Assembly (NCBI GenBank): GCA_018883975.1
Contig: JAHLFD010000120.1
Coordinates: 1 to 8,939 of the forward strand
Reading direction: 5' to 3'
From: Zhenhengia stercoravium
GTDB lineage: Bacteria > Bacillota > Clostridia > Lachnospirales > Cellulosilyticaceae
DNA: 8,939 nucleotides
Position 1 is the first letter of the stretch. Each line of letters opens with the position of its first letter. Of this stretch, positions 1 to 5,897 are shown one piece after another. The translations under genes and the position numbers were made by a program. The notes below the pieces were generated by a model, which was not told the origin of the DNA, searched no databases, and saw only the letters and a list, made by a program, of their open reading frames with translations.

Positions 1-711
1 AAAAGGTTGGCAGAAGCTAATCTTAGATTAGTAGTAAGCATCGCCAAAAGATATGTAGGGCGTGGTATGCTTTTCTTAGATTTAATTCAGGAGGGGAATC
101 TAGGCCTTATAAAAGCTGTAGAGAAGTTTGATTATCGTAAAGGATATAAGTTTAGTACATATGCCACATGGTGGATTAGACAAGCTATTACACGTGCTAT
201 TGCTGACCAAGCACGTACAATTCGTATTCCAGTGCATATGGTAGAGACGATTAACAGACTGATGCGCGTATCGAGACAACTTCTTCAAGAATTAGGACGA
301 GACCCTGTACCGGAAGAAATTGCTAAAGCTATGGAAATGCCAGTAAGTAAGGTAAGAGAAATTATGAAAATTTCTCAAGAGCCTGTTTCACTAGAAACAC
401 CAATAGGTGAAGAAGAAGATAGCCATTTAGGTGACTTTATCCCTGATGATGATGTACCTGTACCAGCAGAGGCAGCAGCTTTTACCTTACTTAAGGAACA
501 GCTTATAGAAGTACTTGATACACTTACAGAACGTGAGCAAAAAGTGTTAAGATTAAGATTTGGACTAGATGATGGAAGAGCACGTACACTTGAAGAAGTA
601 GGTAAAGAATTCAATGTAACGAGAGAGCGTATTAGGCAAATTGAAGCTAAGGCCTTACGCAAACTCAGACATCCAAGCCGTAGTAAAAAATTAAAAGATT
701 ACTTAGAATAG
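1..711 (+). CDS. rpoD: RNA polymerase primary sigma factor RpoD/SigA (3' part)
   Basis: This is the housekeeping sigma-70 factor, which directs RNA polymerase to -10/-35 promoters. The reading frame is open from base 1 (AAA AGG TTG GCA), so the gene continues to the left and the TTG at 7 is an internal leucine, not the start. About 236 codons are visible. Region 2 lies at the left: the NLRLVV, DLIQEGNLGL and FSTYATWWIRQAI motifs are those that bind core polymerase, melt DNA and read the -10 element. Region 3 follows, with RLMRVSRQLLQELGR and the SLETPIGEEEDS stretch. Region 4 is the C-terminal helix-turn-helix (TLEEVGKEFNVTRERIRQIE) that reads the -35 element. The C-terminus looks complete. 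In Firmicutes this gene normally follows dnaG and precedes trmK, as it does here on the right. The identification is essentially certain. Confidence 0.97.
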   Translation, partial: KRLAEANLRLVVSIAKRYVGRGMLFLDLIQEGNLGLIKAVEKFDYRKGYKFSTYATWWIRQAITRAIADQARTIRIPVHMVETINRLMRVSRQLLQELGRDPVPEEIAKAMEMPVSKVREIMKISQEPVSLETPIGEEEDSHLGDFIPDDDVPVPAEAAAFTLLKEQLIEVLDTLTEREQKVLRLRFGLDDGRARTLEEVGKEFNVTRERIRQIEAKALRKLRHPSRSKKLKDYLE

Positions 712-736
712 GAGTTGAAAGTTCAACTTCTATTTT
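711..736 (+). terminator. Possible weak intrinsic terminator after rpoD
   Basis: A short inverted repeat starts at the last base of the rpoD stop codon. AGTTGA at 713-718 pairs with TCAACT at 723-728, and weaker outer pairs run from 711 to 730. It is followed by TATTTT at 731-736. The stem is short and the T-run is interrupted, so it may only attenuate transcription. It overlaps the candidate promoter at 715-743. Confidence 0.4.
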
Positions 737-743
737 GTATTAT
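715..743 (+). promoter_or_regulatory. Candidate sigma-A promoter for trmK operon
   Basis: TTGAAA at 715-720 and TATTAT at 738-743 are separated by exactly 17 bases and lie upstream of the trmK ribosome binding site. Each hexamer differs from consensus at one position. The match is by eye. It would allow trmK, the Nif3-family gene and the kinase to be transcribed independently of rpoD. Confidence 0.4.
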
Positions 744-775
744 GACATAATAATGAATGACAAAGAGGTGTTAAC

Positions 776-1468
776 GTGCAATTATCAAAAAGACTTGGTG
801 CAATCGCAAACCTTGTGCCAAATAATATGAGAGTAGCTGATATAGGAACGGACCATGGGTATATTCCTATTTATCTTAGATTACAAAATCAAGTATCTTA
901 CTGTATAGCAAGTGATATTAATAAAGGACCACTTGAAAGTGCAAAACGTAATATGGCTAAATATCAGGTAACAGGTATAGAAACGAGACAAGGAGGCGGC
1001 CTTAGTACGCTTTGTAAAGAAGATCAGATAGATGTGGTGATTATAGCAGGTATGGGTGGATACCTTATACATGATATTCTAGAAAATGATTTAGAGCTTG
1101 TAAAGGGGATGAAAAAAATTATCCTTCAACCTCAGAACAATCTAACAGAAATTAGAAAATATATACATGAGATTGGATTTAAAATAGAACAAGAGACATT
1201 CCTTGAAGAAGATGGCAAGTATTATACAATCATTGTTGCAGTGCCAGGCATAGAAAAATATGAAAAAGAATGTGAGTATGTATATGGTAAATATTTACTT
1301 GAACATGCTACTGAACTTTATCAGTCATGGCTTGATTATAAAGGAACCGGCTATAAAAAAATTATAGATCAGCTAAAGGATACCCAGACAGAGCAAATTA
1401 AAGAGCGTATAGCAGAACTTGAAAAAGAATATGCTTTATATAGGGAGGCTATTACATGTATACAATAA
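776..1468 (+). CDS. trmK: tRNA (adenine(22)-N1)-methyltransferase TrmK
   Basis: TrmK (YqfN/Sp1610 family) uses S-adenosylmethionine to methylate N1 of adenine 22 in the D-arm of bacterial tRNAs. The 230-residue protein has the family's usual length. The SAM-binding motif ADIGTDHGYIP is at residues 21-31, the acidic D47 of ASDIN ends the second strand, and AGMGG is at 91-95. LQPQNN at 117-122 matches the catalytic-loop region of the family. The C-terminal third (about 150-228) is Glu/Lys-rich and probably forms the characteristic helical, coiled-coil domain. The start is GTG, chosen because AGAGGTG at 764-770 lies five bases upstream and the LSKRL N-terminus is typical of the family. The stop overlaps the next gene by 13 bases, suggesting translational coupling. 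Confidence 0.94.
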   Translation: MQLSKRLGAIANLVPNNMRVADIGTDHGYIPIYLRLQNQVSYCIASDINKGPLESAKRNMAKYQVTGIETRQGGGLSTLCKEDQIDVVIIAGMGGYLIHDILENDLELVKGMKKIILQPQNNLTEIRKYIHEIGFKIEQETFLEEDGKYYTIIVAVPGIEKYEKECEYVYGKYLLEHATELYQSWLDYKGTGYKKIIDQLKDTQTEQIKERIAELEKEYALYREAITCIQ

Positions 1469-2553
1469 AAGAAGTAGTAGAGGCTCTAAATGCTTTTGCA
1501 CCACCACATCTTGCAGAATCTTGGGATAGTATAGGGCTTATGGTGGGTTCTAAAAAAGCACCTGTTCAAAAAGTACTTTGTGCACTGGATTTAAATTTAG
1601 AAGTTATTGATGAAGCTATAAATATGGGTGCCCAACTTATTGTGACACATCATCCTTTACTTTTTAAGCCCATAAGCAGTATTGATTATGATACACCAAT
1701 GGGGCAGATGCTTTATAAACTTATTAAACATGACCTTGCAGTTTTTTCAATGCATACCAATTTTGATGTAGCCACAGGGGGTATTAATGATTACTTAGCG
1801 CATCAAATAGGACTTAAAGCTATTAAACCTTTACAGGTTACATCATCTTATAAATTGCAAAAGCTAGTGGTCTATGTACCACAATCGCATTATGAAGCAG
1901 TACGTCAAGCTATAGTAAAGTGTAATAAAGCTACAATAGGGAATTATATAGGATGTACATTCGGAGCAGAAGGTATTGGAACTTTTATGCCCTTAGAGGG
2001 AAGCAATCCTTATTTAGGTAAAATGGATCAACTTGAGGCAGTTAAAGAAGTTAAGCTTGAATGTATGGTTGAGCCAAGTCAGGTACAAGAGCTTATGGAG
2101 AGTATTAAAAATGTCCATCCTTATGAAGAGATTGCTTATGATCTTTATAATTTAGAAAATATAGAGCATTGTGAAGGTATTGGACGTGTAGGAACATGTA
2201 ACCCTACAAGAGTAAGTGAATTTATAGATACGCTTAAACAGATTTTTGGTATTCCTTATGTACGACTTGTAGCTAAGGAGGATAAAATGATTTCTAAAGT
2301 AGCACTTTGTTCAGGTAGCGGTGGTTCTTTTATAGGAATAGCAGCTACTCAGGCAGACCTTTATATTACGGGAGATGTTTCCTTCCATCAAGCGCAAGAG
2401 GCCTTAAGCAAAGGACTTGTTGTAGTAGATGTAGGACACTACGCTTCAGAAAATATTGCTATGCCTATTATTGAGAGCTATTTAACTAAACAGTTTAAAG
2501 ATATGAAAATAGTATGTTCCACTGTAGATGGTGAGACATTTCAAACTTTATAA
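1456..2553 (+). CDS. Nif3-like dinuclear metal centre protein (YqfO family)
   Basis: This belongs to the Nif3/YqfO family (DUF34), often annotated as GTP cyclohydrolase I type 2 homologue; the physiological reaction is unsettled. At 365 residues it has the long form found in Firmicutes. N-terminal and C-terminal Nif3 halves flank a PII/CutA-like insert at roughly residues 125-235. Likely metal ligands are visible: H65 and H66 in VTHHPLLF, D104 in HTNFD, and H328 and E332 in DVGHYASE. GDVSFHQAQEA in the C-terminal half is another family signature. The ATG at 1456 sits seven bases after AGGGAGG (1442-1448), inside the end of trmK. The trmK-yqfO pairing is conserved in Firmicutes, which supports both calls. 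The protein is cytoplasmic and shows no sign of damage. Confidence 0.93.
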   Translation: MYTIKEVVEALNAFAPPHLAESWDSIGLMVGSKKAPVQKVLCALDLNLEVIDEAINMGAQLIVTHHPLLFKPISSIDYDTPMGQMLYKLIKHDLAVFSMHTNFDVATGGINDYLAHQIGLKAIKPLQVTSSYKLQKLVVYVPQSHYEAVRQAIVKCNKATIGNYIGCTFGAEGIGTFMPLEGSNPYLGKMDQLEAVKEVKLECMVEPSQVQELMESIKNVHPYEEIAYDLYNLENIEHCEGIGRVGTCNPTRVSEFIDTLKQIFGIPYVRLVAKEDKMISKVALCSGSGGSFIGIAATQADLYITGDVSFHQAQEALSKGLVVVDVGHYASENIAMPIIESYLTKQFKDMKIVCSTVDGETFQTL

Positions 2554-2576
2554 GCTTAATTAAGGGGGTAGAACCT

Positions 2577-4235
2577 ATGAGTGAGCAAGTAAGTGTAAAA
2601 TTAAAAGAAGGTAAGATTGTGCAGGTTTTAAAAGGTACTACATTTATGCAGCTTATTGAGCAGTTACAGGTAAAGCATATATCACCTATAGTCTGTGCAA
2701 GAGTTGGTAATGTACTTAGGGAACTCTGTAGTACTATAGAGGAATCTCTAGAAGAGGTAAGCTTTGTAGACCTTACAGAGAAGGATGGTATGCGTATTTA
2801 TCAGCGTACATCTACCTTTTTGTTAATTGTGGCGGTGCAAAAATGCTTTCCAAGTACAACCGTACTGGTTAATCATCACATAGCCGGCGGGTATTTTTGT
2901 GAATTTGACAAACATCTTGAATGTACACCAGAGCATTTACAGGTTATTGAAGACTATATGCATAGTTTAGTGGAGAAGGAACTTCCTATTCAGAAGTCTA
3001 CTTTATCCGTAGATGAAGCGCTTAGGCAGTTTAAAGCTTTAGATATGCCTGATAAAGAGGCGCTCTTTAAATATAGACGTACCTCTACAGTGAATTTATA
3101 TGAGTTAGATGGTGTTAAAAATTATTTTTATGGATATATGATGCCTAATACAAAAGAAGTACGCTTGTTCAAATTAATTCCTTATGCACATGGATTTATT
3201 TTGTTATTTCCAAATGAACAAAATCCAGTTGAACTTGCTCATTTTGTTCCACAACCTAAGCTTTCTCAGGTCTTTAAAGAGTCTGAGAACTGGGCACGTA
3301 TTTTAGATGTAGATATTGTGGCCTCTTTAAATAACCTTATTACAGAAGGCAAATTGCCAGATCTTATACGTGTTTCAGAAGCTTTACATGAGAAGAAAAT
3401 AGCTCAGATTGCAGATAGTATTTCCCAACACTCTAAGGTGAGGCTTGTACTCATTGCAGGACCATCTTCTTCAGGGAAAACAACCTTTGCACAAAGGCTA
3501 TGCATACAGCTTAGAGTAAATGGTTTAAAACCTCATGTAATTTCAATTGATGACTATTTTGTTGACCGTGAGCACACCCCAAGAGATGAGTATGGAGAGT
3601 ATGATTTTGAAGCCTTAGAAGCTATAGATATTAAACTTTTTAATGAACATATGGCGAAGCTCATTGCAGGTGAAACTGTAGATATTCCTAGTTTTAATTT
3701 TAAGACAGGGAGAAGAGAGTACAAAGGGCATACTATTACGCTAGAAGAGGAAGATGTGTTAGTTATAGAGGGTATTCACGGCTTAAATGAAAAATTAAGT
3801 TATGCTATACCAAAAGAAAATAAATTTAAAATTTATGTAAGCTGTTTGACTCAGCTTAATGTAGATTATCATAATCGTATTCCAACAACAGATACAAGGC
3901 TTATTCGTCGTATGGTAAGAGATTATCAGTATAGGGGATTAAGTGCTGAGCAGACACTTGCTCAGTGGGCTTCTGTAAGAAGAGGAGAAAATAAAAATAT
4001 TTTCCCATTCCAAGAAGAAGCAGATGTAATGTTTAATACTGTTTTGCTATATGAACTGGCAGTTCTTAAAAATAAAGCTGAACCACTTTTATTTGGCATT
4101 GATAGAAGGTCTCCTTACTATAGTGAAGCTAAAAGGCTACTGAAATTCTTAGAATATTTCCTTGCTGCAGGTACGGAAGGTATACCTTATAACTCTATTA
4201 TACGTGAATTTGTAGGTGGTAGTTGCTTCCACTAG
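2577..4235 (+). CDS. Uridine kinase-like nucleoside kinase with ThrRS-like N-terminal domain
   Basis: This is a 552-residue protein of the uridine kinase/phosphoribulokinase P-loop family. The Walker A motif GPSSSGKTTFAQRL starts at residue 295, followed by the ISIDDYF segment and VIEGIHGLNE, as in uridine kinases. The N-terminal ~200 residues resemble the TGS and second additional (SAD/editing-like) domains of threonyl-tRNA synthetase, with NHH at 99-101 in the NHHIAGGYFCEF segment. This fused architecture is common in Clostridia and is usually annotated as nucleoside kinase or uridine kinase. The nucleoside substrate and the role of the ThrRS-like part cannot be read from sequence. AAGGGGG at 2562-2568 lies eight bases before the ATG. 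The gene follows the Nif3-family gene by 23 bases and ends one base before the rnpB promoter. Confidence 0.9.
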   Translation: MSEQVSVKLKEGKIVQVLKGTTFMQLIEQLQVKHISPIVCARVGNVLRELCSTIEESLEEVSFVDLTEKDGMRIYQRTSTFLLIVAVQKCFPSTTVLVNHHIAGGYFCEFDKHLECTPEHLQVIEDYMHSLVEKELPIQKSTLSVDEALRQFKALDMPDKEALFKYRRTSTVNLYELDGVKNYFYGYMMPNTKEVRLFKLIPYAHGFILLFPNEQNPVELAHFVPQPKLSQVFKESENWARILDVDIVASLNNLITEGKLPDLIRVSEALHEKKIAQIADSISQHSKVRLVLIAGPSSSGKTTFAQRLCIQLRVNGLKPHVISIDDYFVDREHTPRDEYGEYDFEALEAIDIKLFNEHMAKLIAGETVDIPSFNFKTGRREYKGHTITLEEEDVLVIEGIHGLNEKLSYAIPKENKFKIYVSCLTQLNVDYHNRIPTTDTRLIRRMVRDYQYRGLSAEQTLAQWASVRRGENKNIFPFQEEADVMFNTVLLYELAVLKNKAEPLLFGIDRRSPYYSEAKRLLKFLEYFLAAGTEGIPYNSIIREFVGGSCFH

Positions 4236-4264
4236 TTGACATCTGTAAAAGGTTATGGTAAAGT
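4236..4264 (+). promoter_or_regulatory. Promoter of rnpB
   Basis: A perfect -35 TTGACA (4236-4241) begins at the base after the kinase stop codon. Seventeen bases later is TAAAGT (4259-4264), preceded by TGG at 4256-4258, which makes an extended -10 element. The predicted start point about seven bases downstream coincides with the first base of RNase P helix P1 at 4271. This agreement makes it the most convincing promoter in the window. Confidence 0.85.
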
Positions 4265-4270
4265 AATGGA

Positions 4271-4632
4271 GTTGTTAAGTAAGTCAGATGGTCGCGTCTG
4301 CAAGTGCCGAAAGGCCGCAGATGAGGAACGTCCGGGCTCCACAGAGCAAAGGTGCTGGGTAACCCCCAGTGGAGGCGACTCTAAGGAAAGTGCAACAGAA
4401 ATAAACCACCTATTGCATGCAATAGGAAAGGGTGGAAAGGTGAGGTAAGAGCTCACCGTTTCTAGGGTGACCTAGAAAGCCATGTAAACCCCGCCTGGAG
4501 CAAGACCGGATAAAGACATATGTGGCTGCTCGTCACGTCTTAGGTAGGTCGCTAGAGCCTATAGGTAACTATAGGTCGAGATAGATGACTATCAAATACA
4601 GAACCCGGCGTATAGATTTGGTTAACAACCTA
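4271..4632 (+). ncRNA. rnpB: RNase P RNA, type A
   Basis: This is the catalytic RNA of ribonuclease P, which removes 5' leaders from pre-tRNAs together with the RnpA protein. Conserved blocks appear in order: GAGGAACGTCCGGGCTCC at 4323-4340, then AGTGCAACAGAAATAAACC, GTAAACCCCGCCTGGAGCAA, GGTAGGTCGCTAGAGCC, and ACAGAACCCGG near 4598. Helix P1 closes the molecule: GTTGTTAA at 4271-4278 pairs with TTAACAAC at 4622-4629, and pairing continues inward through 4280-4285 with 4615-4620. P2 pairs 4287-4293 with 4587-4593. The GGCTGCTCG segment and overall layout fit the ancestral A type, as expected in Clostridia. The molecule appears complete at about 360 nt. Short ORFs readable across it are not genes. 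Confidence 0.97.
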
Positions 4633-4643
4633 ATAAAGCTAGT

Positions 4644-4684
4644 AATCCCAATGGTTTAAGAAAATTAGCCATTGGGATTTTTTT
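4644..4684 (+). terminator. Intrinsic terminator of rnpB
   Basis: AATCCCAATGG at 4644-4654 is a perfect 11-base inverted match to CCATTGGGATT at 4669-4679. The loop is 14 bases, and a run of seven T ends at 4684. This is a textbook rho-independent terminator placed 15 bases beyond RNase P helix P1. Confidence 0.93.
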
Positions 4685-4686
4685 GG

Positions 4687-4735
4687 TTTAATGCAAATTT
4701 AATGCACTTTTTATTACAGTAAATAATTTAATGCA
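4687..4735 (+). repeat. Direct repeats TTTAATGCA beside integrase 3' end
   Basis: The nonamer TTTAATGCA occurs at 4687-4695, 4698-4706 and 4727-4735. An inverted heptamer TGCATTA lies at 4741-4747. The first two copies start 11 bases apart, about one helical turn. They sit between the rnpB terminator and the integrase stop codon, and the third extends into the last integrase codons. Lambda-type and Gram-positive phage integrases bind short direct repeats (arm sites) near the attachment core, so these are candidate arm or att sequences. No second att copy is visible in the window. Confidence 0.5.
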
Positions 4736-5248
4736 TTAGCTGCATTATGCTTTGTATCATCTGTAGAGTGGACATAGGTATTAAGTGTGATATTAATGTC
4801 GGCATGACCGAGTAATAGAGATACTGTTTTTATATCAACGCCAGACTCAATAAGACGGGTAGCAAATGTATGACGTAAAGCATGAAAGTTTTTATATGGG
4901 ATATTAGCTTTTTTACATAATGATATTTGGATTCGACGAACATTTTCGGGTGTCATGTGGGAACCAGTAGATGAAGGGAATACATATTCACTAGATGAGT
5001 GTTGGTGATGGTTTAATAGAAGAGGTTTTAAAGCATTTGAGATAGGAATAATACGCTTACTATTTTTAGTTTTTAGATCCTTTTTATCCATAATTCTTTC
5101 AGTGGAGCCTCTGCATTATATTTTGTTGTACGTCTATAAGATTCACAAACCAAAATGGTATTATCATCAAAATTGACATTATCCCATTTAAGGGCGACTA
5201 GCTCACCTAATCGCATCCCAGTAAAAAGAGCAGTTTAAAAAATAAGTC
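4714..5248 (-). pseudogene. Phage tyrosine integrase, 5'-truncated and frameshifted
   Basis: This is the C-terminal catalytic part of a lambda-type tyrosine site-specific recombinase, which would integrate and excise the prophage. The intact downstream stretch (5091 to 4714) carries the catalytic beta-hairpin KTKNSKRIIPI, box C HALRHTFATRL (H70 and R73 of that 125-codon stretch), LLGH with H96, and the nucleophile tyrosine Y106 in NTYVH. Farther upstream on the same strand, in another frame, lies ALFTGMRLGELVALKW with the first catalytic arginine. The two frames join if one A is restored in the A-run at 5081-5085. A second missing A at 5234-5236 would extend the match into KYDLFFK. Beyond about 5248 the integrase sequence stops, so the N-terminal SAM-like and arm-binding domains are gone. 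A full-length protein cannot be made. Confidence 0.87.
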
Positions 5249-5365
5249 ATATTTAATAGTCTTAACAATATTGCCTATGCAGATGATAAACAGGTTGTAG
5301 ATTTGCATATTAAAAAGCTATATGATACGGATCCAAGAGTCGAGGTAACGATTTATAAAGATTAA
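5246..5365 (+). pseudogene. RusA-type Holliday junction resolvase, C-terminal remnant
   Basis: The + frame is open from 5246 to the TAA at 5363-5365 and has no start codon. It reads about 39 residues, including SLNNIAYADDKQVVDLHIKK and a DPRVEVTIYKD end. This matches my memory of the C-terminus of phage RusA/YqaN endodeoxyribonucleases: an ALNG-like turn, then a DD-x-QVV motif holding a catalytic acidic residue, and a basic strand ending in an RVEV segment. RusA cuts four-way junctions during phage recombination and packaging. Only the last third of the family length (about 120-140 residues) remains. It abuts the truncated integrase head to head, so it is a deletion product. The fragment is too short for complete certainty. 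Confidence 0.68.
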
Positions 5366-5374
5366 GAAGCTACT

Positions 5375-5390
5375 AGGAGGAATAGCAATA
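5375..5390 (+). promoter_or_regulatory. Strong RBS followed by non-canonical ATA
   Basis: AGGAGG at 5375-5380 is the best Shine-Dalgarno match in the region. Seven bases downstream, at 5388, lies ATA in the frame of the NUMOD1 protein, within the short tandem ATAGCAATAGCA. No ATG, GTG or TTG lies in that frame between the previous stop (5346) and 5406. An ATG-to-ATA change is the simplest explanation. Confidence 0.55.
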
Positions 5391-5840
5391 GCAAGGCTTC
5401 TGAACTTGCTAAATCATGAAACAGGCAAAGTAATTAAAACATTTAGTGGTTTAAGTGAAGCCTGTGATGAGTTTGACATAAGCCTCTCTAATATATGGCA
5501 TGCAATAGAAAAGAAAAAAGGTGTTATGCCTGTTAAAAAGCTAAGATTTGAGTACGCAGAAGAGAGGGTAAATAATACTAAACGCAAAGTTAGGCAGTTA
5601 GATTATGAGACAGGTGAACTTATAGAGACATACAACAATATGGAGGAGGCAGCTTCGGATAATTTTATATCTTTAAAGGCATTAAGAAAAGCTTTAAGTA
5701 AGAGAGGCGGATACAACTTCTCGTTTTATGGAATAAGACAGTGTAATAAATCAAATTGGCGAAAGAAAGAGGACTTCTATATTCATATAGATCAGTTAGA
5801 GGAATTAGGTTGTAGGCCTATGAAAGTCTATTATTTTTAA
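5388..5840 (+). CDS. Phage protein with two NUMOD1-like DNA-binding repeats
   Basis: The protein has two copies of a NUMOD1-like module, the helix-turn-helix element that helps homing endonucleases recognise DNA. Counting from the TTG codon at 5406, the first spans about residues 2-50 (NHETGKVIKTFSGLSEACDE) and the second 65-112 (LDYETGELIETYNNMEEAAS). No HNH or GIY-YIG nuclease motif is present; the C-terminal 30 residues (DFYIHIDQLEEL) are unassigned. The start is unclear. The only strong ribosome binding site, AGGAGG at 5375-5380, is followed seven bases later by an in-frame ATA at 5388, not ATG, GTG or TTG. The first canonical alternative is the TTG at 5406, too far from that site. The gene may therefore have lost its start codon, or be a remnant of a longer homing endonuclease. 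It follows the rusA remnant by 22 bases. Confidence 0.6.
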   Translation: MARLLNLLNHETGKVIKTFSGLSEACDEFDISLSNIWHAIEKKKGVMPVKKLRFEYAEERVNNTKRKVRQLDYETGELIETYNNMEEAASDNFISLKALRKALSKRGGYNFSFYGIRQCNKSNWRKKEDFYIHIDQLEELGCRPMKVYYF

Positions 5841-5852
5841 TAAAAGTAAATT

Positions 5853-5897
5853 TTTATAAAAATTATAGAGTTAGAATAACCCTATAATTTTTATAAA
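5853..5897. terminator. Bidirectional hairpin terminator between convergent genes
   Basis: A perfect 16-base arm, TTTATAAAAATTATAG (5853-5868), pairs with 5882-5897. Inside, after one mismatch, GTTA (5870-5873) pairs with TAAC (5877-5880) around a GAA loop. Each arm is rich in A or T, so each strand supplies a T-rich stretch. It lies between the stop of the + strand NUMOD1 gene (5840) and the stop of the - strand secreted-protein gene (5898), as expected for a shared terminator. Confidence 0.8.

Noticed and set aside
100..662. Minus-strand ORFs of 62 and 95 codons across rpoD
   Set aside because: They are antisense to the conserved sigma-70 regions, with no ribosome binding site or recognisable protein. 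They are frame shadows.
881..1072. Minus-strand ORF of 63 codons inside trmK
   Set aside because: It is antisense to the SAM-binding region of a well-supported gene and has no features of its own.
4236..4456. Short ORFs on both strands (70 and 67 codons) between the kinase and the prophage
   Set aside because: They lie inside the rnpB promoter and conserved RNase P RNA structure, and neither has a convincing start context.
4687..4747. TTTAATGCA copies as a CRISPR array or replication iterons
   Set aside because: There are only three short copies with unequal spacing of 2 and 20 bases, no spacers of constant length, and no cas or rep gene nearby.
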